Positions 36,302 to 47,409 of a DNA stretch of 64,000 bases are shown piece by piece. The position numbers were made by a program, and so were the translations under genes. Under the pieces are notes generated by a model, which was given only the letters and a program-made list of their open reading frames with translations, was not told the DNA's origin and did no database searches. The first letter of the stretch is position 1. Every line of letters begins with the position of its first letter. This stretch comes from Rhizodiscina lignyota (lineage: Eukaryota; Ascomycota; Dothideomycetes; Aulographales; Rhizodiscinaceae), in NCBI GenBank assembly GCA_010015805.1, contig ML978139.1, forward strand, positions 62,001 to 126,000. Reading direction: 5' to 3'.

Positions 36302-38131
36302 ATGCCAGTCCAGCGAACGATATTCGGGCGGCCGGTCGTCCTTCATATGCCCCCACGACGATTCCAAATCCTCTTTGCCTTCATCATATTCCTCCTCACG
36401 ACCATCATCCTCTTTTCAGGGCCGGAGAATGTCAAGGAGAAAGTGGAAGAAGCCACGGAGAAGATCCTAGAGGGCATACCCGCGTCGATACACAATCCTT
36501 TCGCAGCGTCGTCTCACAAACCGCCGGTACAAGATAACAGCACGTCTGGAGAGTCGAGTTGGTTTAGCGACTGGAAATGGCGCCATCCGTTCTCCTCGTC
36601 CGTCACATTCGACGAGAATCGTTCGGTGCTCCCTCCATTGAAGAATCGCCCATACGTATATACATACTATGAAAGCAAAAACAAGAAGGACAACGCCGCG
36701 CTCGACGCGGAGGAGAAGCTACTGTTAATATGGAGAAGGGCATGGTGGGCACAGGGCTTCAGGCCAGTAGTCTTGGTACCTGCGGATGCAATGAACAATC
36801 CGCTATATGAGAAACTGCAGATTTTGAAGACACAGGAGTTTCCGGATGCGTTGGAATATGACATTTCCCGGTGGCTGGCTTGGGGGCATATGGGGACTGG
36901 AGTATTGGCGAATTGGCTAGCTCTGCCTATGGCACCTTATGACGATAAACTATTGTCTTTCCTAAGGCGGGGAGAGTACCCCGGAGTCATCCGATATGAT
37001 GGGCTGCAGAATAGTTTGTTCTGTGGAGAGAGTGGTGCTATCAACGACTTGCTCACCAGCACCCTCGACAAATCTAACGATCTGATAGCAGCCATGTCGG
37101 TGATTGACGCTGCGGATAAATCGAAATATACGAGCGATCCCCAGCACGATGCGATAGCATTGTACGATTTGAAGAGCATCAGAGCGAACTATAAGGCTGT
37201 TGACGAAACGCTGACCCGAGAGGGAGGCCAGGCTGAAGGCCTTGTTATGCTGGGAGCACTCATCAATGCGCATCTGCATATCGTGTGGCAGAACACCTTT
37301 TCAGCTGGGATTGCTGTCGTGAAGGCGCTACGGCACATGACAACCGTATTGGAACCAGCCATGCACATTGCAAAGAGTCTGCAAAAGTGCTCACCTTCTC
37401 CAGTTGCAAACTCATGCCCACCAAACCGTAAATGTCAACCCTGCGAGGCACACGAGATCGAGATCAGGGAACTCTCAACATACAAAAACCAATCGAATCT
37501 TTTCGTCATCAGCGCAGTGCCTCATCCGTACACTGCAGCTACGCTAGACAACTGGAAGCCAAGCATCGACATCCCATTCATCCGACGCGAATCTGCGCGC
37601 GATCCATGGCTGTTTGCTGTCACGAAGGAGTTGCTCGGTCCTGCCGTCAGCAGCCAGTCGCGCATTGTGCACTTCAAGGACGCCGTTGCTGGTGAACACG
37701 GCGCGAGCCACTCACTCTGGCTGACTGCTGAGCGTGAAACCCACAAGGACTTGAATTGGATATTTGGCTTCGACTTACCAGCACTCCCAGAGCCACCGCC
37801 TACGAACACTACGGCTGCAGAAGACGAAGCATCTACGGAGTCGGCAGACGTGCCTCTACTTGATGAAGAGATCCGGCCGGGTGAGCCGAAGGAGCGAGAG
37901 ATCAAGCAGGAAAGGCAGATGCTCAAGGCCGCGAGAGCAGCTTTGAGGAGTAGGAGTGGAAAGATGATGCGATTGAAAGGGGCCGTGGAGATGTGGAACC
38001 TTGCGGATACGGAGGCGTGGAAGTTCACAAGGGCTTTCAGCGCAAGGAGAAGGGTTGAGAGACTGAGGTGGGAAGAAGAGGAAAAGAAGTTCGCGGGCGC
38101 CGAGAAAGGCCGGGGAGCTAAGTGGTGGTGA
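36302..38131 (+). CDS. Conserved type II membrane protein, function unknown
   Basis: Single exon, 609 residues from MPVQRTIFGR; an in-frame ATG at 36281 is also possible. One hydrophobic segment (FQILFAFIIFLLTTIILF, about residues 22-39) follows basic residues, giving a signal-anchor with the bulk of the protein in the secretory lumen. The lumenal part has conserved-looking blocks: RPYVYTYYES, LIWRRAWWAQGFRPVVLVP, NNPLYEKL and RWLAWGHMGTGVLANWLALP. The C-terminal ~90 residues are highly charged and probably helical (KEREIKQERQMLKAARAALR). The arrangement resembles Golgi glycosyltransferase-like proteins, but I see no convincing DxD catalytic motif and name no enzyme activity. I recall similar uncharacterised proteins in other filamentous ascomycetes. 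Confidence 0.72.
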   Translation: MPVQRTIFGRPVVLHMPPRRFQILFAFIIFLLTTIILFSGPENVKEKVEEATEKILEGIPASIHNPFAASSHKPPVQDNSTSGESSWFSDWKWRHPFSSSVTFDENRSVLPPLKNRPYVYTYYESKNKKDNAALDAEEKLLLIWRRAWWAQGFRPVVLVPADAMNNPLYEKLQILKTQEFPDALEYDISRWLAWGHMGTGVLANWLALPMAPYDDKLLSFLRRGEYPGVIRYDGLQNSLFCGESGAINDLLTSTLDKSNDLIAAMSVIDAADKSKYTSDPQHDAIALYDLKSIRANYKAVDETLTREGGQAEGLVMLGALINAHLHIVWQNTFSAGIAVVKALRHMTTVLEPAMHIAKSLQKCSPSPVANSCPPNRKCQPCEAHEIEIRELSTYKNQSNLFVISAVPHPYTAATLDNWKPSIDIPFIRRESARDPWLFAVTKELLGPAVSSQSRIVHFKDAVAGEHGASHSLWLTAERETHKDLNWIFGFDLPALPEPPPTNTTAAEDEASTESADVPLLDEEIRPGEPKEREIKQERQMLKAARAALRSRSGKMMRLKGAVEMWNLADTEAWKFTRAFSARRRVERLRWEEEEKKFAGAEKGRGAKWW

Positions 38132-38904
38132 TAGGAATTGGACGATTGAGGCGCGAGATATCTACCTGCGACTAACTGCATAGTTTTCGGCGTTCAGCAC
38201 TGATCCCTCCATTCGTTGCCATCTTGTATTGAAAATGTACGAGTAGATGGACGACGCGGGCCACGAAGTTTGCAATGCTTCTTGTATAGATAAAGTGCGT
38301 GCGATTGTAATTCATTGATGAAGCTGAATGAGCCCTTGTCAAGCGTGGAATCCATCGGGATACCAGGGTCATTATCCTTCCAAACGTCGGAATTCTGCAA
38401 GCGCTTCTTTGCACCCAGTAACTCACGGACAGCTGCAGTACCCAGCAGCAGGAGACAGCGCCCCTTGCCTCATCTCACGCCGAAGTCCGCCCCAATTAGG
38501 ATGGGTGCTAGATCTTATCACGGTGGTTGCATGCAACCTACCCCACAAACCGCAGATCGTAGCAAACTTCTCACACAACCACGTCGGCATGCCTCCCGTG
38601 CACGATAACGTTTCAGCAATCGCAGCAGCTTGCTGTCTTACCCTGTAATGTAAACTGCCCAGGTGATAAACGGCGGGCGATAGTAACCCTCGCGTTAAGG
38701 TAACAGTAGCATGTCGCTTCCCTTTTCGTACCTTTGTCCGCCGGCACTCCGTAATGCTCGTATCTTTTGTTGAACCATGTTCGCTCCGTTCCCTTAAACG
38801 TTGTCTATACGATTCCCATGAAACCCAAATCTTTTTTTGTGAAGTTTACAGGTCTCTTCAAGGATCCTAGGTCAGGGCCCGAGTATCAGTACACACACAT
38901 CGAT
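38132..38904. other. Intergenic, nothing recognised
   Basis: About 770 nt upstream of the MFS permease. The frame of its first exon is open back to 38767, so a longer N-terminus is possible. No other gene seen. Confidence 0.45.
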
Positions 38905-40576
38905 ATGGCGTTCGAGTCCGGCAAGGCTGGCGACATCATGCCAGAGGAACCGTCCATTATCAAAATCGATTCTGCTGGCTCCCAAAAGATCATTGGCGAA
39001 GATGGAGAGGTTATGTTTACGATTGACCCAAAAGCAGAGAGGCGTCTACTATGGAGGTTCGACCTCCGCATCCTGCCAATCCTGGCGGTCATGTACCTTT
39101 TCAACTCACTCGACAGTAAGGAATAGTTCTGGGGAAAGGGCATCTAGGATACCTATACTAACCTATCACAGAGGCGAATCTGGGCAATGCGAAGACTGCT
39201 GGACTCGAGAAATCGCTGGGGCTGAAAGACAATCAATACAATATAATTTTGAGTGTCTTTTTTGTCCCATATGTCCTCACAGCGCCATTCTTGGGTATAG
39301 CTGGAAAGAAGTACGGGCCACATCGCATGTTGCCAATTATGATGTTCACTTTCGGCTCAATGACCCTCCTTACCGCCGCAGTCCAGAATTTTGGAGGACT
39401 CATGGCACTTCGATGGTTTCTCGGAATGGCTGAATCCGCATTCTTTCCTTTGGTTATATACTATCAAACAACGTAAGTGCCTTCAGACTGCTCAAGTCAA
39501 TACAGTACACTCTGACACGTCTTTCAGCTTCTATCGTCGAGGCGAGCTCGCCCGTCGCCTCGCACTCTTCTACGCTGCCTCTAATATCGCATACGCATTC
39601 GGCGGGCTTCTCGCGTTCGGTGTTTTCCAAATACATTCGGGTTCGTTCGCAAATTGGCGCTATCTGTTCATCGTCGAAGGGGCATGCTCGGTGGTTTTTT
39701 CTGTATTCGCTTTCTTCTATCTTCCGCACAGCGCCGCAGACGCCAAGTTTCTCAACGAAGAGGAGAAGAAGCTGGCGTTCTACCGCATGCAAGTCGACTC
39801 GAGCTCTGTGGTGAATGAAAAATTCGACTTCAAAGAAAGCTTCAAGATTCTCAAGCAACCAACTAGCTGGGTGATTCTTGGTATTGAGATGTGCCTGGGT
39901 GTACCGCTTCAAAGCGTGTCGCTTTTCCTTCCTCAGATTATCGCAAGACTGGGATACAGTACCGTCAAGACAAATCTCTATACCGTCGCGCCGAACATCA
40001 CAGGAGCCGTAATGCTTCTTGTGCTTGCATTCGCGAGCGATTTCACGAGGTGGCGGTTCCCGTTCATTGCTGCGGGCTTCATCTTCACATTCATCGGATT
40101 CATAATATATGTTAGCATAGATGTTCAGCATGATCTGCACGTTGCATATTTTGCTTGCTTCATGATGACTTGGTACTTCCATAGCTCCCTTACACGTTCT
40201 GAACTTTTCTGACATGTCAAACAGGGGAACCTCGGCACCTTCGGTACTGCTCGACGTTTGGTACAACAACAACATTGCTCACGAGGGCCGTCGTGTCGTA
40301 CTTACGTCCTTTGGTGTCCCGATCGCCAATCTGATGGGTGTTGTCAGTAGCAACATCTTCTTAAATAAAGATGCGCCGAAATACATTCCGGCACTGGCAA
40401 CCACTGCGGCATTCGGTGCACTTGGTACCGTACTGACGCTTCTGCTCGGCACTTGGATGATAATTGATAACAAGAAGAGGAACATGCAGCAAGGGGTGAA
40501 GTTGACACCGAAGGATGTGCCGACCGAGAGATTGAGAGATGGACCTGGGGCGCCGGAGTTTCGTTGGGTTTACTAG
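38905..40576 (+). CDS. MFS permease of the anion:cation symporter family (Dal5/Tna1-like)
   Basis: Four exons (38905-39115, 39172-39472, 39528-40172, 40225-40576) encode about 502 residues. Introns are 52-56 nt; the first has a perfect TACTAACC branch. Joins restore FNSLDKANLGNAKTAGLE, IYYQTTFYRRGELARR and FMMTWGTSAPSVLLD. Signatures of fungal allantoate/nicotinate-type permeases are present: RRLLWRFDLRILPILAVMYL, NQYNIILSVFFVPYVL, RWFLGMAESAFFPLVIYY and FYRRGELARRLALFYAAS. Twelve membrane helices are expected. The substrate would be a small organic anion or vitamin and cannot be named from sequence. The start at MAFESGKAGD was chosen by context; in-frame ATGs at 38818 and 38767 would add 29 or 46 residues. 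Confidence 0.88.
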
Positions 40577-40885
40577 CCAACAGGATGTAAGGCCCGAAAG
40601 CAGTAGAAGAAGATCTCGAATAAAAGCAATTTCCCCAGATGCAGCTTCCCAACTACAGTCTTTCTTGGGTGCCCATTTTGTCGCTTTTGACACCACTTTA
40701 ACACCCCGGTGTTTAACCCCTCACTATTTAAACCCCATTTCGTTCACTTACAAGGTCCTTCTGTGCCACAATCTTTCCTCATCATCCCCATTATACTTGG
40801 CTATCATCGAACGACCTACGCCAACACACTCAATCTTCCTTCCACAACCTCATCACCAACCACGCACCACACCATCGAAACAAAA
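40577..40885. other. Short intergenic leader
   Basis: About 310 nt. The second half is C/T/A-rich and looks like the leader of the next gene; its frame is open upstream to 40709 but reads as low-quality protein. An inverted repeat, TTAACACCCCGGTGTTTAA, lies near 40700. Confidence 0.4.
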
Positions 40886-41668
40886 ATGGCGCTAAGTAAG
40901 GAAACCCGCGACCTGTTGGAAAACAACGACTCGGACAAAAACGGATCTAAGCCTTCGACGTCTTTTGACTCGATACCAACGGAGATCCGGCAGAAAATTT
41001 TTGTACTTGCTGTTGGTGACCTTGAAGACCCAGACATTCGATACTTTCCTCCGCCAGGTGAACGTCGCAACAACCCGGTGGTCCAGCAGGTGAAGCTTGT
41101 TCAAATCGAGTCCGCACACAAAAAGTGTCTCGAGTCGTCGAAGACAATAAACCAACTCCAGCTCGTATGCCGTCGATTTCACGCCGACATGGCCTTTGTC
41201 ATTAAGCGCTATATTTCACAGCTTAGCGCACTAAGTACACAATACCAGCTCTGCAACATCCCTGATCAGATCGACTGCTATCTTCTCGAAAAGATGACTT
41301 CGGCACATTGGCTAGCACTCTATAGGGATCCCACGATCTACGCTCGCGAGATGCCCGTCTTTCGCGCATACAAAGCATACTCTGTGTGGCTCGAAATGGA
41401 GTACACCAGGGTGACACGATTGACGATACTTATGGGTGTCAACGGAATGCAACCAAACTTGAGATTCTACAGGATAGCTAAGATGCTAAGGAGGAAGCTT
41501 GAAGAAGAGAAGGAAAGGCCAAGAGGGGAAGTGATCGTTCGGAGGTCAATTCGAAATCGCGCCCGGAGTCATAGAGGCGTGAGGGTGATGAAAAGGGTGA
41601 CCTCGACAGAGGTGGAAAGAAGGCAGCAATACATAGTTGCTCTTCAATACAGGCGAGGATATCACTGA
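40886..41668 (+). CDS. F-box-like orphan protein
   Basis: A single-exon gene of 260 residues beginning MALSKETRDLL after an AAAA-rich Kozak context. Near residue 35 the segment FDSIPTEIRQKIFVLAV matches the start of a degenerate F-box (helix with IPxEIrxkIf). QLQLVCRRFHADMAF follows further on, again in the usual F-box-protein spacing. The C-terminus is strongly basic (RSIRNRARSHRGVRVMKR). Small F-box-like proteins of this kind are numerous and fast-evolving in Dothideomycetes. If it is a true F-box protein it would connect an unknown target to the Skp1-cullin ligase, but no substrate-binding repeats are present. Confidence 0.66.
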   Translation: MALSKETRDLLENNDSDKNGSKPSTSFDSIPTEIRQKIFVLAVGDLEDPDIRYFPPPGERRNNPVVQQVKLVQIESAHKKCLESSKTINQLQLVCRRFHADMAFVIKRYISQLSALSTQYQLCNIPDQIDCYLLEKMTSAHWLALYRDPTIYAREMPVFRAYKAYSVWLEMEYTRVTRLTILMGVNGMQPNLRFYRIAKMLRRKLEEEKERPRGEVIVRRSIRNRARSHRGVRVMKRVTSTEVERRQQYIVALQYRRGYH

Positions 41669-42058
41669 AAGCTCAGTTACAATACCGCAGCCAGTGTTTA
41701 TTTAAGTTATACAGCTTCAATAAACTAAACATGATTTGTCTCGGTCGAAAAGCATGCGCACTATTTCTATTGAAACTACGGGCACGTGAATGCGGAAAGC
41801 TTTTAGTTATTAGAGACTGCAGTGAGCACTTTGTTGTAATATAGCTCACACATTCTTTTGATGGTTGAAGAAATGATTGGGAAATCTCGACATGAAATTG
41901 CATGAGCCGAAGTCGTCTCTCGGTATTCTTTGACGCCGTACCATACTATATACGGACTAGTGGATATTGAAAATTACACCACCTCCCATCTGAACTCTCC
42001 AGCTGCCTCGCAAGCTTCCCGCTCTTGTTCACCACGTATCGCCAATTGAACCGCGTCA
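41669..42058. other. Intergenic, nothing recognised
   Basis: About 390 nt, AT-richer than its neighbours, between two plus-strand genes. No gene seen. Confidence 0.5.
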
Positions 42059-42871
42059 ATGTCACTCCGCCTTCCCAGGCGGCAGCTCGCACTGTCCTGC
42101 GCACAATGTCGCTCCCTCCCCAATCCCTCGTCAACTCGCTCCTTTAGAACATCCGCGCCGCTGAGGGCGAGCTCCGAAACGACCAAGCAAAAACGCAAAC
42201 CCGGCGAGAAGAAACCTGCTCACGCTGCCTACGACCCAGCGCCCTATCCGTACGGCCCTCGACGCTGGTACAAGCAGTCGAACCGCGGCCTCTACGGCAC
42301 GCTCTCCATCCGCGCCGGCAACACCGTCTCGTCGAAGAACGAGATCAAGACACGCACGAAGTGGCGGCCGAACATCCAGTACAAGAACCTGTACTCGCAG
42401 GCGCTGGCGCGACACGTCAAGATACGAGTCGCGACGCGTGTGCTGCGGACGATTGATAAAGTGGGTGGGCTGGATGAGTATTTGTTAGGGGACAAGCCGG
42501 CGAGGATAAAGGAGCTGGGACCGGCTGGATGGGCGTTGCGATGGAAGCTGATGAGGACGGAGGCTGTGAAGAAGAGGTTCGAGGAGGAGAGGGTTCGGCT
42601 GGGCCTGCCTAAGGAGGGGATTGGTATGGTTGGGTTGGTGGATGAGCAGAGGCTGGAAAGAGAGGCTTCACAGCTTCTGGAGAGTATCACTGTTAAGCCT
42701 CGGGAAGTGGATGACGCTCAAGAAACCGATCCCGAAGATGTGCTAGGGGACCGCGAAGGAGAGTGGGAGCAAGAGGCAGTGGACAACCGGAGAGCAGTTC
42801 CACGTGCTGCGGACATTTCGGATGCCATAACGGTCTCACGACCTGGATGGTGGAATTTCTGGAGGCGGTAG
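42059..42871 (+). CDS. Mitochondrial large-subunit ribosomal protein bL28m
   Basis: Single exon, 270 residues. The N-terminus (MSLRLPRRQLALSCAQCRSLP...RSFRTSAP) is Arg/Ser-rich without acidic residues, a typical matrix-targeting presequence. The bL28 core spans about residues 65-165: YGPRRWYKQSNRGLYG, GNTVSSKNEIKTRTKWRPN, RVATRVLRTIDKVGGLDEYL and ARIKELGPAGWALRWKLM. The order and spacing match the yeast Mrpl24 type. The acidic C-terminal extension ends in GWWNFWRR. It is a structural component of the mitochondrial large ribosomal subunit. It is convergent with the endoglucanase gene, with 143 nt between stop codons. Confidence 0.9.
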   Translation: MSLRLPRRQLALSCAQCRSLPNPSSTRSFRTSAPLRASSETTKQKRKPGEKKPAHAAYDPAPYPYGPRRWYKQSNRGLYGTLSIRAGNTVSSKNEIKTRTKWRPNIQYKNLYSQALARHVKIRVATRVLRTIDKVGGLDEYLLGDKPARIKELGPAGWALRWKLMRTEAVKKRFEEERVRLGLPKEGIGMVGLVDEQRLEREASQLLESITVKPREVDDAQETDPEDVLGDREGEWEQEAVDNRRAVPRAADISDAITVSRPGWWNFWRR

Positions 42872-43014
42872 AATGCAATATATAATACGTGCGCATAAGA
42901 CATCTTTTCTCTTCGAGTTCGCAAAGCATAGCAGGGAAATCGGATTTGTAAATATAGGATCATCATTCAGACCACAGAATATATACATAGAAATGAAGCT
43001 ACTTCATGGCTACT

Positions 43015-44727
43015 TTACGCACTTCCAGAGAACGCTGGGACAAGCACCTTTGCGACAATCTCGTTATCGGTCAGTGTGCTTCCACTGACGATTGGTGTAT
43101 CAACAAGTGCGTAAGTCTGATCGAAGCCACCGGCTGCCCACGTCAAATACCCAACGTAAACGTCCGAGTTTTTGCTATTGCCATTGTCAGTCACTGTCCA
43201 TACGCGGCACGTATCCACAAGATTTGAGTACTTACTTCACGAAAGCCAGCTGCTGAGACAGATCAGTGACGCAGCTGTCCGTATTGCCACCACCGGTCTC
43301 AGTGTTGAAAGCCATTCTCTTATTCTCCCTCAACCAGTCCGCAAGAGGCGAGAAGGCATCGTCAATGTTGTTCGTGACACACTCTGTGCTCGTACCAGAA
43401 TTGTCACTATCCAAGTATTTGTGAACATCAAAGACCAAGTTGTCTGTCGATCCATCAAGATTGGTAATGTTGCTCAGGGCCGCTGCATTGCCGTTGCTGA
43501 CAAAAGTCGCTGCAGAAGTGTAGCCATCGCCCGGAAGAAGGATCATCTGAGAGGTTGCACCAGCCTTGCGGATGGCGGTGACAGCAGCCTGCACAGTGCC
43601 AGCCCATGTCGGGACGTCGAGATCATGTGGCTCGTTCATGATGCCGAAAACAACCTTGGAGTTATCGGCGTACTTTGTCGCGACCTTGCTCCATGCGGCG
43701 GCGAATTGATCGTTCGTGGGCCCGCCTTGTCCGAAAATCTCGCCATTCCAGCGTGCGTAGTTGTGGAAGTCGATCACACAAGCATCCGCCACAGACGTGC
43801 ATGCGGCGACTAGTTTGTCATACGCAGCGAAGTTGGTGGCATCCAGATCGCCATCAATATCGTTGTTGAAGAGAAACTGCATTCCCACTGGGAGACGGAA
43901 TGCGTTGAGGCCATCATCATTGGCGAAGTGATTCATCTGGTCGTCTGCAGGAGGAGTCGCGCCTGTCAAAGGATTCAGGGTATTCTGAGTGTTGCAGTTG
44001 CCGCTCGTGTCACATCCAAAGTCGAAGCCTGCGATATTGACGCCGCCATATTTCACTTTACCAGCGCTGCCGCTGCTAGCAGTGCTAGAGCTGCTGGGTG
44101 CGGACGTAGTACCAGAGGGAGACGCAACTGAAGATGAAGATGGAGCTGCAGCAGCTGAAGCGACTGCTGATGGGGTAGAAGAAGACGCAGGTGCGGCAGT
44201 TGATGATGGTGCAGATGATGGTGCAGATGAGGATTTGACTGCGGCAACAGACGTTGGCGCAGAACTGGAGCTCTTTGGTGCTGAAGACGACTTTGCAGCA
44301 GCTGTTGTGCTTGGAGAAGCCGTGGAGCTCGCTTCGGGCTCAGAATCACTGCAGTCATCACCAGAATCATCGGCTCCCGTAGCAGGAGCAGATGTTTCAG
44401 CTGCGGCGGCCGTGGTCGAGGGCGCAGCAGACGAAGTTGGTTCGTCGCTGCAATCATCATCGGTGGGGGAAGCGGCAGTAGAGGCAACGCTGGTCGTGGC
44501 TGGTAGGCACTGGAAGTAGTAGTCGTTTTGCTTCTGGCACGACAAGCCGGACGCGCATTCTGTGCTGCCCGTCCAATTTATGCCACCACCTAGAGGATAT
44601 TTTCAGTTTATGTATCTCTCAACTCATTGGGGACAAAGTACACACATTGATACCATTCCTGTTGCAAGGGTGCCGCTGCTACCGTAGAGGTCAACGCGGC
44701 GAGAGCCGCAATCTTTGTGAAAAACAT
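43015..44727 (-). CDS. Secreted GH5 endoglucanase with N-terminal CBM1
   Basis: Three minus-strand exons (44727-44646, 44589-43236, 43174-43015) encode 531 residues. MFFTKIAALAALTSTVAAAP is a clear signal peptide. A CBM1 cellulose-binding module follows (WYQCGGINWTG, TECASGLSCQKQNDYYFQC). The first intron falls inside its Cys codon, and only the GTGTGT donor gives the right frame. A long Ser/Ala/Thr linker with acidic DDDCSDE and DDCSDSE patches runs to about residue 205. The catalytic GH5 (subfamily 5-like) domain has HNYARWNG, the acid/base Glu in GIMNEPHD (residue ~347) and the nucleophile Glu in FNTETGGGN (residue ~458). The last exon supplies VYVGYLTWAAGGFD. It hydrolyses internal beta-1,4-glucan bonds outside the cell. 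Expression is probably carbon-regulated, though I identified no sites. Confidence 0.92.
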
Positions 44728-46650
44728 CTTCCCAGGAAGACGATGAATGAATTGAAGAAGCTTTGGAATGAGTGACGAGAAAAGAGGTAAACAGTTGAAC
44801 CTGTCGTCGTAAGACGAAAGCCAATGAAACGAAACGAAGGATGAACAGATGAGAGAAACGCGAAAGGCGGCGACTTAAAAAGAATGAGATGTGAGGCGGA
44901 AAAGCTCTTCAATATATTTGACACCATGACGCCGGAACTTGTGCTCGTCTATTGCTCTCATTTCGCAGGAGTGGGACGGAGCCGCATGATCTCATCGCCT
45001 ATGTCTCCTCCGGCAAGCCCTAGGACGGTCTCGTCGTCTTTTAATCAAGATGCCTGGTCACGGGGAAAATGTATGGCAGGCGAAAAGGCAAACCAGCCCA
45101 CGGCGCTTCCGCATGTTGAGCAGATGCGATCGGATTCATGCGGCTGAGCTGGCGTGGTGACGGTAGAGCGAGAAACGAAATGAGATCACTTAGTCGAAAC
45201 ATCGGGACGTTTCGCGGAGTGACAAATGGCCCAGCGCCACCCTTGAGCGAGATGAGCGGAGTATATTAAAATAGTGGAGATGGAAGCACCTACTTTAACT
45301 TGAAGAGCCTCTTGTCCCTTTTAGATGTGTGAATGGTCTGCTCCGTTTCGAGCAGATTGAGCTTCTTCCCTTCTTGTCAACTAAACTTGAACGTTTATTT
45401 TCTGGCCTGGATTTCCACTTCCCTCCTCAATGCGCTATTAGATGAACGTTTTGAGATAGAAAAGATATACTTTAGACTGGTTAGAAGCCTGTGGCGAGTG
45501 TAAGTTCGCTTTCATTTAAACTCGTACAGTAGCTCGCGAGGAGGTCATGAGTAGATTGCTTCGCTAAGGCAGGGGTAACTAACAAAAGAGAGGAGCCGGC
45601 CGACGGAGTGACAATAGTTGAGCCGATTAACGGAATGGCTATAGGTAACTACTGTAGTACGAACAAGTTTTGTTCTTCAACACAAATGAGAGCATCTGGA
45701 AGCTTAATTAAACATACACCATACAGCATTTATCTACAATCCGCAGCCTCGGCGTATATGATCTGTATGGACTGATGCCGATGTGGATATGCATCCCCAC
45801 GGTTGACAGATCGTAGCCACGACGCAGCTTTTTTGTCACCCACTTGCTGGCCGTTGGACAAATTGTCACGCTTACGAGCAAACTACTCTTTGCCCAACAT
45901 CTCTGTTGTTCGCTGTGACCGTCTTATTCGATCATGAACACTCGGCTGAAGGCGAGATTAGAGTAGTCGCTGTAGACCGGAGATGCATCATGGCGTTAAT
46001 GCTTCTCATCTTCCAGAAGCTCTGATTTGGCAGCAGTTTGGTGAGCTGTGGATGTGTCTGTTCAAAGTTCAAATGCACCAAGTGTCGCAAACCGCATGCT
46101 GATCTTGAGACGCCGACGCTTTAGTAGGGTGGCAGACGTTATGATAGTTTGTTGTATTGGCATCGCCTTGCAAGTGCACTGCAAAGTGGGATAAAGCTTG
46201 GTTGTACGCTCTTTGGAGTGTTTGAGGCAGTAGCGGCCCATCAAAAACCTGGTATGCCTTATTAATTCTAGAGGCTCTAGACTATTGCTGTTCAGCGTCT
46301 TGGAAGCCGAGGCTAACTTTTCTGTCGCTCTCAAATAAGGTTGGCAGGATAGAGCTGTCACGTATGGGGATGAACTGTTCGTCCACTTCGATCTCAATGA
46401 GACAATCTCTGCAAGCTTGGTTTCACGTTCTTTAGAGTGTACATAACAATAGCACACTGCTGAAACCCCTTGAAGCTTTGTTAGTTGAAGAGGCCATACT
46501 TGAGTGTTTCGAAAGATGGTCAACTTCCATTTTAGTCAGTCTGTGGGCAGAAGCACGGTGGCACGCTTGAAACTGGACTAGTTAACTTATATTGTCAAGA
46601 TCGACCCAAGCACGGGCATCGTGCAATTATCAGACTTCATCTGATAGTAA
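44728..46650. other. Long upstream gap with a diverged direct repeat
   Basis: About 1.9 kb between the endoglucanase start and the WW-protein stop. A 28-nt sequence is repeated in direct orientation at 46194-46221 and 46413-46440, with about four differences, mostly transitions. The minus-strand 153-codon ORF at 46062-46523 spans both copies and has no recognised domain. Confidence 0.4.
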
Positions 46651-47409
46651 CTATACACCCGTCTTTCTATCTGGCATTGGTGTGCGCCGCAAGTTCATCT
46701 CATTCACGCATGGGTTCCCCCACCAAAGCTCGCCTCGCACCTTGACCGCCTCGTCCGATATTCCATGGTCCCAGACAGACGCCTCAATCTGGCAAGCGAC
46801 GTTGGCGTCGTCAATCTCCCAGCACTCGACATCTCGGCAGCGGCAATAGATGGACTCATTCCCCTCCTTGTCGCAGATGAGAAGAGCACCATGCTCCGCG
46901 CCGTTGATGTATACCGGCCGCGCGTACGAGTCAATTTTTGTTGCAGCATGGACCCAGTGAATACGACCGAAGACGTTGGTGACTTTCTGCCAGCCGGGAA
47001 GAGCACGTGCATGATCGTCCAACTCACGTATCGGAGGCTTCCAGAAGCAGCGTTGCTCTGCGCCTCGTGCGTATGTATCGACGTAGAAGACTCGGTTATT
47101 CTCAATTCGCCGGTCCCACCCCTCTGGGAGTTCGGGCCTTCCTTCTCCAATGGAAGGGAGTAGTTGGTGTGGCGGTAGCTGCCTCTATTCAATCGTTAAG
47201 CGTGGCTGAGGTATAAAGGAAAACGGTGGAGACGGCGATGATGGTTCCTTAGTGCTCGTACTACGTTGCGAAGATGATTCACTCTTTCGGTGTCCCACCT
47301 TCGCACGCTTCGAACTTCCGTTAAGCCTTTCCGGATGCGACTTGCGATTGTCATGCTTGTCTTCCTTGTCTCTCGATCTCTTCGAGCCTTTGCCTGCGCA
47401 TGAAGGCAT
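46651..47409 (-). CDS. WW-domain protein of unknown function; frame crossed by a TAG
   Basis: One minus-strand frame runs from ATG 47409 to the stop at 46651 but contains TAG at 47187-47185. The first part is Lys/Arg/Ser-rich (GSKRSRDKEDKHDNRK). After the TAG comes a WW-like domain: LPEGWDRRIENNRVFYVDT, then CFWKPPI. Then come ALPGWQKVTNVFGRIHW and a Cys/Trp-containing region (YCRCRDVECWEIDD) that I do not recognise. The TAG sits 12 nt after CTTAAC, so it may end an intron. With a weak GTGGGA donor at 47298, a 114-nt intron would keep the frame and give 214 residues. Otherwise it is a nonsense codon. WW domains bind Pro-rich peptides; the rest appears lineage-specific. Confidence 0.6.

Noticed and set aside
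39454-40275. 273-codon minus-strand ORF
   Set aside because: Antisense of the well-supported MFS permease exons; the permease has full family motifs and splice signals.
43989-44519. 176-codon acidic plus-strand ORF
   Set aside because: It is the antisense shadow of the Ser/Ala/Thr linker of the GH5 endoglucanase.
46062-46523. 153-codon minus-strand ORF with an internal HSKER-TKL repeat
   Set aside because: The apparent peptide repeat is explained by the 28-nt DNA repeat; there is no promoter, domain or homologue I recognise.
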